Assembly (NCBI GenBank): GCA_001298575.1
Contig: LJCV01000286.1
Span: forward strand, 1-64,000
Source of the DNA: Actinobacteria bacterium OK074
Lineage (GTDB): Bacteria > Actinomycetota > Actinomycetes > Streptomycetales > Streptomycetaceae
Length of the DNA: 64,000 nucleotides
Direction of reading: 5' to 3'
The translations under genes and the position numbers were made by a program. Under the pieces are notes generated by a model, which had not been told where the DNA came from, did not search any database, and worked only from the letters and a program-made list of their open reading frames with translations. How positions within the stretch are numbered: the first letter of the stretch is position 1; the number at the start of each line of letters is the position of its first letter. Below, piece after piece: positions 35,017 through 43,437 of this stretch.

Positions 35017-35523
35017 TTGCGCACGCGCAGAAAGCAACCCGATGTACCGGCTCCGGACAGTCCGTGGACCGAGGTCGTCCCCGGTCTGTGGATGGGCGGG
35101 CACGAATTCCGGGACAGTTCCGGGCAGTTGGAGTTCGCCGTCGTCGGAAGCGAGTTCGATCTCGTCCTGTCCCTGCTGCGCCTGCCGGGGCACGGTCCGG
35201 ATCCGGGCGTCGAGCACCACGTGTGGCCCATCCCGGACGGGCCGCTCGACGGTACCCAGCTCGCCGGGGTGATGCGGCTGGCCCGCGCCGCCGACGACGC
35301 GCTGGAGGCGGGCCGCCGGGTCCTCGTCCGCTGTTACAGCGGCTACAACCGCTCCGGCCTGGTCGTCGCGCACGCGCTGATCCTCGCCGGGCACTCCGCG
35401 GACGACGCGATCCGGCTCATCCGCTCCCGGCGCGGACCGTGGGCCCTCCACAACGAACTCTTCGTGGAGTACCTGCGGGCGGGGCTGCCCACGGCCCGGC
35501 TGCTGGAGGAGTTGGCGGAGTGA
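35017..35523 (+). CDS. Dual-specificity/tyrosine phosphatase-like protein
   Basis: 168 aa. The Cys-x5-Arg phosphatase signature is in VRCYSGYNRSGLV, with an upstream general acid candidate in HVWPIPDGPLD. A TTG at 35017 is used because a GGGGAGG lies 6 bases upstream, and the family N-terminus (VVPGLWMGG) follows normally. It removes phosphate from Tyr or Ser/Thr residues; the target is unknown. A hairpin terminator follows the stop. Confidence 0.9.
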   Translation: MRTRRKQPDVPAPDSPWTEVVPGLWMGGHEFRDSSGQLEFAVVGSEFDLVLSLLRLPGHGPDPGVEHHVWPIPDGPLDGTQLAGVMRLARAADDALEAGRRVLVRCYSGYNRSGLVVAHALILAGHSADDAIRLIRSRRGPWALHNELFVEYLRAGLPTARLLEELAE

Positions 35524-35527
35524 ACGG

Positions 35528-35566
35528 GTGGATGCGCGCCTGCCCGAAAAGGCGGCCCGCATCCAC
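35528..35566. terminator. Hairpin terminator between convergent genes
   Basis: The arms GTGGATGCG (35528-35536) and CGCATCCAC (35558-35566) pair perfectly, with an inner CGCCT/AGGCG stem and a short bulge. It sits between the phosphatase stop (35523) and the PNGase-like stop (35576), so it can serve both strands. No T-run. Confidence 0.75.
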
Positions 35567-35575
35567 GCCGACGGC

Positions 35576-37252
35576 TCAGCAGCCCCGTACGTCGTCCCCC
35601 GTCAACACCCCCTGCTCCGTTGCCAGTCGGTGGTCGTAGCAGAGTCCGCCCGGCGCCCGCAGCCGGTACCGCTCCCCCGTCGTCGCCACCGCGTGCCGGT
35701 CCTCGCGGGCCACGCCGAGGGTGAAGGCCGCGTCGCCGTCGTAGGCGTCGTCGAGGCGGACGCCGCCGGGGAGGTCGGCGCGGTCGCGCAGCGACATGAC
35801 CACCCGCAGGCGGTTGGCGGTGTCGATGGTCGACTTGCCGTCGAGGCTGTACGTGCGGTCGGTGCGCACCTTGGCCCCGTTCGTCGTCACCGCCTGGCGG
35901 TCGGTCCAGGTGCCGGTGAGGTTGTCGGTGGTCTCGTCCGGCGTCCACACGTGGTCGATCGCGGTCGTCAGCGTGCGGTCGACCTTGGTGACGACCCGGC
36001 CGTGCGAGGTGTTCAGGTACCCGGTGGCCGTGAGGCGGTGGGTGCCCGAGGTGGTCAGGGTGCGGGTGGTGCCGTCGGTGAAGGCGTTGTCGATGGCCGG
36101 ATCTGTCGCCTTGTACGACGTGAGGCCGCCCGTGACGACCTTCCGGTGGGCGTCCTGCCACACCAGGATGTTCGTGGGCGCGCTCCAGCCGGTCTGCCCG
36201 GCCGGCACGCCGACGACGGACACGTCCACCGTGTGCGCCTTGCCGTCGTTGAGGAGGCCCGCGAACGGCGTGAGGTCGAAGGTCAGCGGCCGGACGTCGA
36301 AGGCGGTCGGCGAGGGGATGACCGACCAGAGGTAGGGCGACCAGCCGCCCGTCCACACGTTCGGGTACGGCGAGGCGATTCCGGCCACCTTGCCGTCGAC
36401 GCTGACCTGCACCTCCCGGTAGGGCCCGTCGTCACCGGCCTGGCAGGAGTACGACGCCGCCGGTGTGGTCGCGGTGTACCAGAACTCCTCGCAGCCGCCG
36501 CCCGATCCGGTGGCGTACACCTGGGCGAGGATGCGCTCGGAGTTGCGCGGGGTGGTGAGCTCGGCGCCGGTGGTGACGCTGTTGCCGTCGCTGAGCGGGA
36601 TGACCCGGTCGGGGACGTCCTCGGCGGCGGGCGTGCGGCCGGTGTAGAAGGTCAGGTCGACCTTGACGTCCAGGATGCCGGTGTAGGTGGAGTCGACGAC
36701 GTTGCCGATCAGCATCTCGACCGACTGAGGGGTGCTCAGCGTCTTCTCGTACTGCGTGACGTCCTTCTCGACCGACCAGTCGATGCCGTCCTGGGACGGC
36801 TCCGGGGTCGAGGTGCGCAGGACCTGGACGCCGCCGATGTCCAGGTAGCCGAGCCGGTCGTACTGGCGTCCTGCGACGCTGCCCGTCATGTGCAGCACGA
36901 CCTGCGACCAACTGCCGGGGGTGCCGCAGCCGGTGGGCGGGGTGTAGGTGCCGGTGTACGGCGTGAAGTCCTTGAACTGGGCCTGGGCGACCGTGACCGT
37001 GCACGACTTCCCGGTGGACGGCGTGGCGACCGGCGGGGCGGCGGTGACCGGGTCGTGGTAGTCGGTGCCGAACTCGACCGGGACGGTGACGGCCGTGGCG
37101 GCGGCGCCGGGGGCGAGGACCAGGCCGAGGACGGCGGCGAGGACGAGGAGCGCGGGTCTCGCTCTTCTCAGGCTGCTCGGGCCGCTCGGGCTGCTCGGGC
37201 GTCTCAGACTGCTCTCGCTTCTCTGGCTTCTCAGGCTTCTCAGAGGGGTCAT
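35576..37252 (-). CDS. Secreted peptide-N4-asparagine amidase A (PNGase A)-like protein
   Basis: About 558 aa. A long Arg/Ser N-region leads to a signal peptide (ALLVLAAVLGLVLAPGAAATA), so the protein is exported. The mature part opens VPVEFGTDYHDPV, then CTVTVAQAQF, GTPGSWSQVVLHMTGS and VEKDVTQY, which resemble the amidase A N-terminal domain that removes N-glycans from glycoproteins. Homologues are mainly plant and fungal, so the protein may act on eukaryotic glycoproteins. The start is uncertain: no good ribosome site precedes ATG 37252. The DNA at the signal start has CTTCTCAGG-type repeats. Enzyme function is inferred from resemblance. Confidence 0.65.
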   Translation of the reverse strand: MTPLRSLRSQRSESSLRRPSSPSGPSSLRRARPALLVLAAVLGLVLAPGAAATAVTVPVEFGTDYHDPVTAAPPVATPSTGKSCTVTVAQAQFKDFTPYTGTYTPPTGCGTPGSWSQVVLHMTGSVAGRQYDRLGYLDIGGVQVLRTSTPEPSQDGIDWSVEKDVTQYEKTLSTPQSVEMLIGNVVDSTYTGILDVKVDLTFYTGRTPAAEDVPDRVIPLSDGNSVTTGAELTTPRNSERILAQVYATGSGGGCEEFWYTATTPAASYSCQAGDDGPYREVQVSVDGKVAGIASPYPNVWTGGWSPYLWSVIPSPTAFDVRPLTFDLTPFAGLLNDGKAHTVDVSVVGVPAGQTGWSAPTNILVWQDAHRKVVTGGLTSYKATDPAIDNAFTDGTTRTLTTSGTHRLTATGYLNTSHGRVVTKVDRTLTTAIDHVWTPDETTDNLTGTWTDRQAVTTNGAKVRTDRTYSLDGKSTIDTANRLRVVMSLRDRADLPGGVRLDDAYDGDAAFTLGVAREDRHAVATTGERYRLRAPGGLCYDHRLATEQGVLTGDDVRGC

Positions 37253-37458
37253 GCGGCGCAGTGAACACGGACGGCCCACTACCGGTCCAGACCACTTGAG
37301 GACATCTTGACCCGCCGGACACTTCCCGGCCGATGTCCACCCGGCGCCCGCATGGCTCATCGCAACCTGCGCCCCACGTAACACGCTCCTAATGTGGCGA
37401 TAAGTCAGCTTCGCCCCTTCCTGGACTCCCTGTCCCCGGATCCCCCCAAGGAGCCCGC

Positions 37459-37899
37459 ATGTCCCTCCGCCCCCGTTCCCCCCTCTCCCGGCTGGCCGTC
37501 GTCGCCGCCACCGCCACGATGGTCGCCGCGGCCACCATCGCCCCCGCCGTCGCCGACGACGACTGGGACAGCGGCGACCCGGGCCACAGCCGCTACGACG
37601 ACGGCTTCAACCAGCGTGGCGACGACGACGGCGACAACTTCCGCGGCGACCGCGACAACCCCCGCCTCTACAAGGGCCGCGTCACCGCCCGCGACGGACT
37701 GCGGCTGCGCTCCGCGCCGACCCGCGGCAGCCGGACGATCCGGATCGCGCCCTACGGCGAAATCGTCCGGATCTTCTGCAAGACGCCGGGCCAGACCGTC
37801 GACCGCAACAACCTCTGGTACCTCCTCACCGACGGCACCTGGGCGTGGGGCGCGGCCCGCTACATCGACAACATCGGCCCGGCGCCGCGCTGGTGCTGA
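37459..37899 (+). CDS. Secreted SH3b-domain protein
   Basis: 146 aa. A signal peptide (LAVVAATATMVAAATIAPAVA, cleavage near residue 33) is followed by an Asp/Gly-rich stretch and an SH3b module (YKGRVTARDGLRLRSAPTRGSRTI ... GTWAWGAARYID) ending with a conserved WC. Likely binds peptidoglycan or another envelope component. The ATG has AAGGAG seven bases upstream. It is divergent from the PNGase-like gene and lies just before the FtsW/PBP pair. Confidence 0.88.
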   Translation: MSLRPRSPLSRLAVVAATATMVAAATIAPAVADDDWDSGDPGHSRYDDGFNQRGDDDGDNFRGDRDNPRLYKGRVTARDGLRLRSAPTRGSRTIRIAPYGEIVRIFCKTPGQTVDRNNLWYLLTDGTWAWGAARYIDNIGPAPRWC

Positions 37900-37947
37900 G
37901 CAAGGCGCTTGACGGAGCGCTCGGCGGAGCGCCATAACGGGTTGATT

Positions 37948-37965
37948 GTCCCGACATAACGGGAC
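37948..37965. promoter_or_regulatory. Inverted repeat upstream of the FtsW/RodA gene
   Basis: GTCCCG and CGGGAC are separated by ACATAA, and CATAACGGG occurs twice nearby (37933-37941 and 37955-37963). It lies 31 bases before the ATG at 37996. A repressor or activator site is possible. The paired arms are also a short stem. Confidence 0.4.
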
Positions 37966-37995
37966 TTCAGGTCGCCCGCTTGCTACGTTCCGGAC

Positions 37996-39420
37996 ATGGC
38001 CAAGACCGGAATGTCCGGAACCGCGGGCGATTCTCCAAGTGGCGTCGCCCCGGGTGCCGGCATCGCGGTGGTGGCGGCCGACACCCCCGCCCCCGTCACC
38101 CGCCCGCTCCCCCGGCGCCGCGGCGTCGAGTTCACGCTGATCGTCGTCGCCGTCCTGCTGTCGGTGTACGGCTACTGCGCCGTCGGCCTGGCCCAGGACG
38201 GCACGCTCCCGCCCGGCGCCCTGCGTTACGGCGCCGGGCTCGGCGTGCTCGCGCTGCTGGCCCATCTCGCCGTACGGCTGCGCGCCCCGGACGCCGACCC
38301 GCTCCTGCTGCCCATCGCCGTGCTCCTCAACGGCCTGGGCCTGGTGCTGATCTACCGCCTGGACCTGGCGACCCCGGCCGACCGCGCGGCGCCCACCCAG
38401 CTGAACTGGTCCACGCTCGGCGTCTCCCTGTTCATCATCGCCGTGGTGCTGCTGCGCGACCACCGGGTCCTGATGCGCTACACCTACGTCTGCGTCGTCG
38501 GCGCCCTCGCGCTGCTGACGCTGCCGGTGTTCTTCCCGGCGGTCAACGGCGCCCGGATCTGGCTCAGGATCGCCGGATTCTCCTTCCAGCCGGGCGAGTT
38601 CGCGAAGGTGCTGCTCGCGGTGTTCTTCGCGGGCTACCTCGCCGCGAACCGGCACGCGCTGACGTACGCGGGCCGCCGCCTGTGGTTCCTCCAGTTCCCC
38701 ACCGGCCGCGTGCTGGGCCCGATCGTGGCGATCTGGCTGCTGAGCGTCGGCGTGCTGGTCCTGGAACGCGACCTCGGCACCTCGCTGCTCTTCTTCGGCC
38801 TGTTCGTGGTGATGCTCTACGTGGCCACCGGCCGCACCGGCTGGGTCGCCGTCGGGCTGCTGCTGGCGGTGGCGGGCGCGGTCGCCGTCGGCCGCTACGA
38901 ACCGCACGTGCACAGCCGGGTGCAGGACTGGCTGCACCCGTTCGCGTCCATCGACGCGGGGCAGGGGCCGGGCCAACTCGCCCAGTCCCTCTTCGCGTTC
39001 GCGGCCGGCGGGCTGTCCGGCACCGGCCTCGGGCGCGGCCACTCGGTGCTGATCGGCTTCGCCGTCAAGTCGGACTTCGTGCTGGCCACCGCGGGCGAGG
39101 AGCTGGGCCTCGCGGGCCTGTCGGCGATCTTCCTGCTCTACGCCCTCCTGGTCACCTGCGGCTACCGGGCGGGCCTGGCCCTGCGCGACCCCTTCGGGCG
39201 GCTGCTCGCGGTCGGGCTCGCGTCGATCCTCGCGCTCCAGGTGTTCGTGATCGCGGGCGGGGTGACGGGGCTGATCCCGCTCACGGGCATGGCGATGCCG
39301 TTCCTCGCGCAGGGCGGTTCGTCGGTGGTCACCAACTGGATCATCGTGGCGCTGCTGATCCGGATGAGCGACTCGGCCCGCAGACCGTTGGACAACTCCA
39401 GTGAGACGAGGGTGAGTTGA
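37996..39420 (+). CDS. FtsW/RodA/SpoVE-family peptidoglycan polymerase
   Basis: 474 aa SEDS protein with about ten membrane helices. KSDFVLATAGEELG near residue 355 corresponds to the conserved family segment, and NGARIWL is near residue 190. SEDS proteins polymerise lipid II glycan strands together with a class B PBP. The gene is overlapped by the PBP gene (TTGA at 39417-39420), so the two form a dedicated pair. Streptomyces carry several such pairs used in division, branching or sporulation; here no ftsZ or mreB cluster is adjacent, so this is an accessory pair. Confidence 0.94.
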   Translation: MAKTGMSGTAGDSPSGVAPGAGIAVVAADTPAPVTRPLPRRRGVEFTLIVVAVLLSVYGYCAVGLAQDGTLPPGALRYGAGLGVLALLAHLAVRLRAPDADPLLLPIAVLLNGLGLVLIYRLDLATPADRAAPTQLNWSTLGVSLFIIAVVLLRDHRVLMRYTYVCVVGALALLTLPVFFPAVNGARIWLRIAGFSFQPGEFAKVLLAVFFAGYLAANRHALTYAGRRLWFLQFPTGRVLGPIVAIWLLSVGVLVLERDLGTSLLFFGLFVVMLYVATGRTGWVAVGLLLAVAGAVAVGRYEPHVHSRVQDWLHPFASIDAGQGPGQLAQSLFAFAAGGLSGTGLGRGHSVLIGFAVKSDFVLATAGEELGLAGLSAIFLLYALLVTCGYRAGLALRDPFGRLLAVGLASILALQVFVIAGGVTGLIPLTGMAMPFLAQGGSSVVTNWIIVALLIRMSDSARRPLDNSSETRVS

Positions 39421-40892
39421 CACGTCACATCCGCGCGGCCGCCGTGCTGTGCGCCCTGCTGCTGATCGCCCTGCTGGTGAACGCGGCCCGGGTCCAGCTC
39501 GTCCGCGCCGCCGCCTACGACGACAACCCCGCCAACCGCCGCCCCGCCATCGCCCGTTACGGCCAGCCGCGCGGCGACATCCTGGTCGGCGGCAAGCCGG
39601 TCACCGGCTCCACCGACACCCGGCAACTCCTGCGCTACGAACGGACCTACACCGACGGCCCGTTGTACGCCCCGGTCACCGGCTTCGCCTCCCAGGTCTA
39701 CGGCAGCACGCTGCTGGAGGCCGCGCAGGACGGCGTCCTCTCCGGCACCGACCCGATGCTCGCCCCGCTCCCCCTCTGGCACGACCTCACCCGCTCCCGC
39801 AGCCACGGCGGCGAGGTCGTCACCACCATCGACCCGGCCGCCCAACGCGCCGCCTACGAGGGCCTGGCCGGGCGCCCCGGCGCGGTGGCCGCGATCCAGC
39901 CCTCCACGGGGCGGATCCTCGCGCTGGTGTCGGCGCCGTCGTACGACCCCGGTGAACTGTCGGGCACCAGCGGCGCCGTCGAGCGGGCCTGGCGGCGGCT
40001 GAACGGGGACGTCTCGCGACCCATGCTGAACCGGGCGATCCGGCAGACCTACCCGCCGGGTTCGACGTTCAAGGTGGTGACGGCCGCGGCGGCGCTCGAC
40101 GCGGGCGTGATCACCGACCTGGACGCGCCGACCGAGTCCCCGGACCCGTACACCCTGCCGACCACCACGACCCGGCTCACCAACGAGGTGGAGGGGTGCG
40201 CGGACGCCTCGCTGCGCTATGCCTTCGAGTGGTCGTGCAACACGGTGTTCGCGAAGCTGGGCGTGGACGTGGGGCTGCGCCAACTCCGGGACACCGCAAC
40301 CGACTTCGGGTTCAACGACACCGGGCTGCGGGTCCCGTTCGCGGTGGCGCCCTCGACCTTCGACCGCCAACTCGACGCACCCCAGCTGGCGTTGTCGTCC
40401 ATCGGGCAGTTCGACACCCGGGCCACCCCGCTCCAGATGGCGATGATCGCGGGGGCGGTCGCGGGCGGCGGCACGGTCAAGGTGCCCTACCTGGTGGAGC
40501 GGACCACGACCTCGTCCGGCACCACCGTCTCCTCGACCGCCCCGCGCACCCTGCACCAGGCGATGCACCCCGCGACCGCCCAGCGGCTGCGGGAGTTGAT
40601 GACCGACGTGGTCACCGAGGGCACCGGCACCAACGCGGCCGTCCCCGGCGCCACGGTCGGCGGCAAGACCGGCACCGCCCAGCACGGCATCGGCAACTCC
40701 GGTACGCCGTATGCCTGGTTCATCTCCTGGGCCCAGGCGGACGACGCGGCGGAACCGGCGGTCGCGGTCGCGGTGGTGGTGGAGGACGCGGCCGGGGACC
40801 GGGGGGAGATCAGCGGGGGCGGGGACGCGGCGCCGATCGCGAAGGGGGTGATGGAGGCGGTGCTCAAATCGACGGCGCGGGACGGCAATTGA
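39417..40892 (+). CDS. Class B penicillin-binding protein (transpeptidase), partner of the upstream SEDS protein
   Basis: 491 aa from a TTG overlapping the previous stop. An N-terminal membrane anchor (AAAVLCALLLIALLVNAA) precedes a short N-domain and a transpeptidase domain with SxxK STFK (Ser216/Lys219), SxN SCN (Ser273-Asn275) and KTGT (Lys417). All active-site motifs are intact, so it should cross-link peptides and bind beta-lactams. Length is short compared with FtsI (PASTA domains absent). It probably works with the FtsW/RodA-type protein; the stop is 3 bases from the convergent diiron gene's stop. Confidence 0.95.
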   Translation: MTRHIRAAAVLCALLLIALLVNAARVQLVRAAAYDDNPANRRPAIARYGQPRGDILVGGKPVTGSTDTRQLLRYERTYTDGPLYAPVTGFASQVYGSTLLEAAQDGVLSGTDPMLAPLPLWHDLTRSRSHGGEVVTTIDPAAQRAAYEGLAGRPGAVAAIQPSTGRILALVSAPSYDPGELSGTSGAVERAWRRLNGDVSRPMLNRAIRQTYPPGSTFKVVTAAAALDAGVITDLDAPTESPDPYTLPTTTTRLTNEVEGCADASLRYAFEWSCNTVFAKLGVDVGLRQLRDTATDFGFNDTGLRVPFAVAPSTFDRQLDAPQLALSSIGQFDTRATPLQMAMIAGAVAGGGTVKVPYLVERTTTSSGTTVSSTAPRTLHQAMHPATAQRLRELMTDVVTEGTGTNAAVPGATVGGKTGTAQHGIGNSGTPYAWFISWAQADDAAEPAVAVAVVVEDAAGDRGEISGGGDAAPIAKGVMEAVLKSTARDGN

Positions 40893-40895
40893 CGG

Positions 40896-42038
40896 CTAGT
40901 CGGCCCCCTCGCGGCTCGACGGCCGCCGCCCCTCCTCGGTTCCCCCCGCCTCAATGGCCGCCGCCACCTCCGCCACCCGTTCCCGCTCCTCCGTCGCGAA
41001 CCGTTCCGCGTCCAGGCGGTCGGCGATCTCCTCGTCCTGGGTCATCAGCAGGTCGAGGTTGTGGTCACCCATCTCGAAGACGCCGAGGTCGACGTAGGCG
41101 CGCTGGAGGCGTTCGCCCCACAGGCCGATGTCCTTGACGCAGGGCACGATCCGGCTGAACAACAGCTGCCGGAAGAGCTGGAGTTGGGGCGAGCCTTCGG
41201 TGATGCGGCCGGCCTCCGCGCTCGGGATGCCGAAGTTCTCCAGGACCTCCGTGCCGCGCAGCCGGTCGCGCATGAGGTAGCAGCCCTCGATGACGAACTC
41301 CTCGCGTTCGCGCAGTTCCGCGTCCGAGAGCCGGCGGTAGTGGTCGCGCAACGCCATCCGCCCGAAGGCGACATGGCGGGCCTCGTCCTGCATGACGTAG
41401 GCGAGGATCTGTTTCGGCAGCGGCTTGTCGGTCAGGTCGCGGATGAGGCCGAACGCGGCGAGCGCGAGCCCCTCGATGAGGACCTGCATGCCGAGGTAGG
41501 GCATGTCCCAGCGGGAGTCGGCCAGGGTGTCGCCGAGGAGGGACTGGAGGCTGTCGTTGACCGGGTACAGCAGCCCGATCTTCTCCTGGAGGAAGCGGGC
41601 GTAGATCTCGGCGTGCCGGGCCTCGTCCATGGTCTGGGTGGCGGAGTAGAACTTGGCGTCGAGGTCGGGCGCGCACTGGACGATCCGGGCGGCGCACACC
41701 ATGGCGCCCTGTTCGCCGTGCAGGAACTGGCTGAACTGCCAGGAGGCGGAGTGCAGTCGTAGTTCGCCCTTGTCCTTGTCGGTGAACTTGTCCCAGTAGG
41801 GCGTGCCGTACAGGCTCATGGCCTCGTCGGGGAGGCCGAGGGGGTCGCAGGGGTCCACCTCCAGACCCCAGTCGATCCGGCGTTGGCCGTCCCACTGCTT
41901 GTCCTTGCCCTTCTGGTAGAGGGCGAGCAGTCGGTCGCGCCCGTCGTCGTAGTCCCAGTTGAACCGCGCCGAACCGGCGGCGGGGACCTGCCAGACGGGG
42001 TCGCCCGGGTCGGTGGCGTACCGCTCGTAGGTCGACAT
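40896..42038 (-). CDS. Ferritin-like diiron (R2-type) protein
   Basis: 380 aa from ATG 42038. Two helix-pair ligand sets are visible: GEQGAM with DEARHAEIYARF, and EGLALAAFG with QDEARHVAFGRM. The Glu and EARH repeats are typical of the ferritin-like/R2-type diiron oxygenase family. It may perform hydroxylation or oxidation with O2. It is divergent from a second diiron protein at 42284 and tail-to-tail with the PBP gene. The N-terminus before ATG 42038 is not supported. Substrate unknown. Confidence 0.82.
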   Translation of the reverse strand: MSTYERYATDPGDPVWQVPAAGSARFNWDYDDGRDRLLALYQKGKDKQWDGQRRIDWGLEVDPCDPLGLPDEAMSLYGTPYWDKFTDKDKGELRLHSASWQFSQFLHGEQGAMVCAARIVQCAPDLDAKFYSATQTMDEARHAEIYARFLQEKIGLLYPVNDSLQSLLGDTLADSRWDMPYLGMQVLIEGLALAAFGLIRDLTDKPLPKQILAYVMQDEARHVAFGRMALRDHYRRLSDAELREREEFVIEGCYLMRDRLRGTEVLENFGIPSAEAGRITEGSPQLQLFRQLLFSRIVPCVKDIGLWGERLQRAYVDLGVFEMGDHNLDLLMTQDEEIADRLDAERFATEERERVAEVAAAIEAGGTEEGRRPSSREGAD

Positions 42039-42161
42039 GCCGCCCACCGTCACACCGGCCGGGGAAGCCGTCAACCCGATCGGGGGCTACTGCCCCGTAC
42101 GTGCCACCGGGCGGAAAAACAGTGCGAATGTCACGGGGATCGACGGTCTCGCTCCCAGGGG

Positions 42162-42193
42162 TTGACGCTCTTGCTGACAAGCAGTCTCATAAG
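42162..42193 (+). promoter_or_regulatory. Possible promoter/operator in the divergent diiron gene region
   Basis: TTGACG (42162-42167) is followed 20 bases later by CATAAG. CTTG-CTGA-CAAG (42170-42181) is a small palindrome inside. This lies about 90-120 bases before the plus-strand diiron gene and could be bound by the TetR protein encoded downstream. Confidence 0.3.
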
Positions 42194-42283
42194 AGCCGGA
42201 CGAAGACGTACCGCCGGTAACCCGGAACGAGGGACCAGCCGGTGCCCCGGGACCCCGGGACGAGGGAACGAGGTGGGGAAGCG

Positions 42284-43294
42284 ATGACGACCGTCACGGA
42301 CGGCGTGGGCGGCACGGACGGCGCCCGAGCCGCGGAGACCGCGGAGACCACAGCAGCCACAGACGTCACAGAGGTCACGGAGGCCGAGGCGCTGCGGGAC
42401 GCGCTCGGTGTGCTCAAGGACCGCGAGCAGGTCGCCGAACGGCTGCTCGCCGCGTCCGCGAAGCACTCCTTCGACCCGGACCGCGAGCTGGACTGGGACG
42501 CCCCCTTCGAACCCGGAAAGTGGTTCTGGCCACCGGAGTTGGTGTCGCTGTACGACACCCCGCTGTGGCGCCGGATGAGCGAGGAGCAGCGCATAGCGCT
42601 CTCGCGGCACGAGGCGGCGGCGCTGGCCTCGCTCGGCATCTGGTTCGAGATCATCCTCATGCAGCTGCTGGTCCGGCACATCTACGACAAGGCGGCGACG
42701 AGCGCGCACGTGCGCTACGCGCTCACCGAGATCGAGGACGAGTGCCGCCACTCGAAGATGTTCGCCCGCCTGATCACCCGCGGCGGCACCCCGTACTACC
42801 CGGTCGGCCGCGCACACCAGACCCTCGGCCGCGTCTTCAAGACGATCTCGACGACGCCGGGTTCGTTCACGGCGACGCTGCTGGGCGAGGAGGTCCTCGA
42901 CTGGATGCAGCGGCTGACCTTCCCCGACGAGCGGGTCCAGCCGCTGGTCCGCGGCGTCACCCGCATCCACGTCGTGGAGGAGGCCCGGCACGTGCGGTAC
43001 GCCCGCGAGGAGCTGCGCCGCCAGATGATGACGGCCCCGCGCGCATCCCGCGAGTTCACCCGCGTCACCTCGGGCGAGTTCGCACGTCTGTTCGCGGTCG
43101 CCTTCGTCAACCCGGAGGTCTATACGAACGTCGGCCTCGACCGCCGGGAGGCCGTGGCCCAGGTACGGGCGAGCGGCCACCGCCGCGAGGTCATGCAGAC
43201 CGGCGCGCAGCGGCTGACGGACTTCCTGGACGAGATAGGGGTGCTGCGGGGCGTGGGGAGGCGGCTGTGGAGGTCGTCGGGGCTGCTGGCCTGA
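42284..43294 (+). CDS. AurF-like diiron oxygenase
   Basis: 350 aa from ATG 42284. A Thr/Ala/Glu-rich N-terminus precedes a helical domain with the diiron ligand pattern of AurF-type N-oxygenases: FEIILMQLL (Glu), EDECRHS (Glu and His), GEEVLD (Glu) and VVEEARHVRYAREE (His/Glu/His). AurF oxidises aryl amines, but this homologue's substrate is unknown. It is divergent from the ferritin-like gene and the two may share control. Its stop TGA lies in the first unit of a 33-bp minisatellite. Confidence 0.82.
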   Translation: MTTVTDGVGGTDGARAAETAETTAATDVTEVTEAEALRDALGVLKDREQVAERLLAASAKHSFDPDRELDWDAPFEPGKWFWPPELVSLYDTPLWRRMSEEQRIALSRHEAAALASLGIWFEIILMQLLVRHIYDKAATSAHVRYALTEIEDECRHSKMFARLITRGGTPYYPVGRAHQTLGRVFKTISTTPGSFTATLLGEEVLDWMQRLTFPDERVQPLVRGVTRIHVVEEARHVRYAREELRRQMMTAPRASREFTRVTSGEFARLFAVAFVNPEVYTNVGLDRREAVAQVRASGHRREVMQTGAQRLTDFLDEIGVLRGVGRRLWRSSGLLA

Positions 43295-43404
43295 CCACGC
43301 CGGATTACGGCGGAGGTGTTGACCTGACCACGCCGGCTTACGGCGGAGGTGTCGGCCCGACCGCCAAGGCCCATGGCGGAGGTGTTGGCCCGACCGCGCC
43401 CCTC
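43291..43404 (+). repeat. 33-bp tandem repeat (minisatellite) before the TetR gene
   Basis: Units at 43291-43323, 43324-43356 and 43357-43389, then a partial fourth. Each carries the segment GGCGGAGGTGT. Translated in the TetR frame they read as 11-residue units such as LTTPDYGGGVD and LTTPAYGGGVG, but they lie before the TetR start and after the diiron-gene stop, so they are probably not translated. Confidence 0.85.
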
Positions 43405-43437
43405 GTCACGGCCGTGCGGGCGGTTACGCTGCCCGAC

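Noticed and set aside
42162..42193. A strong sigma-70 promoter before the AurF-like gene
   Set aside because: The -35 is good but the spacer to CATAAG is 20 bases, so only a weak candidate is kept.
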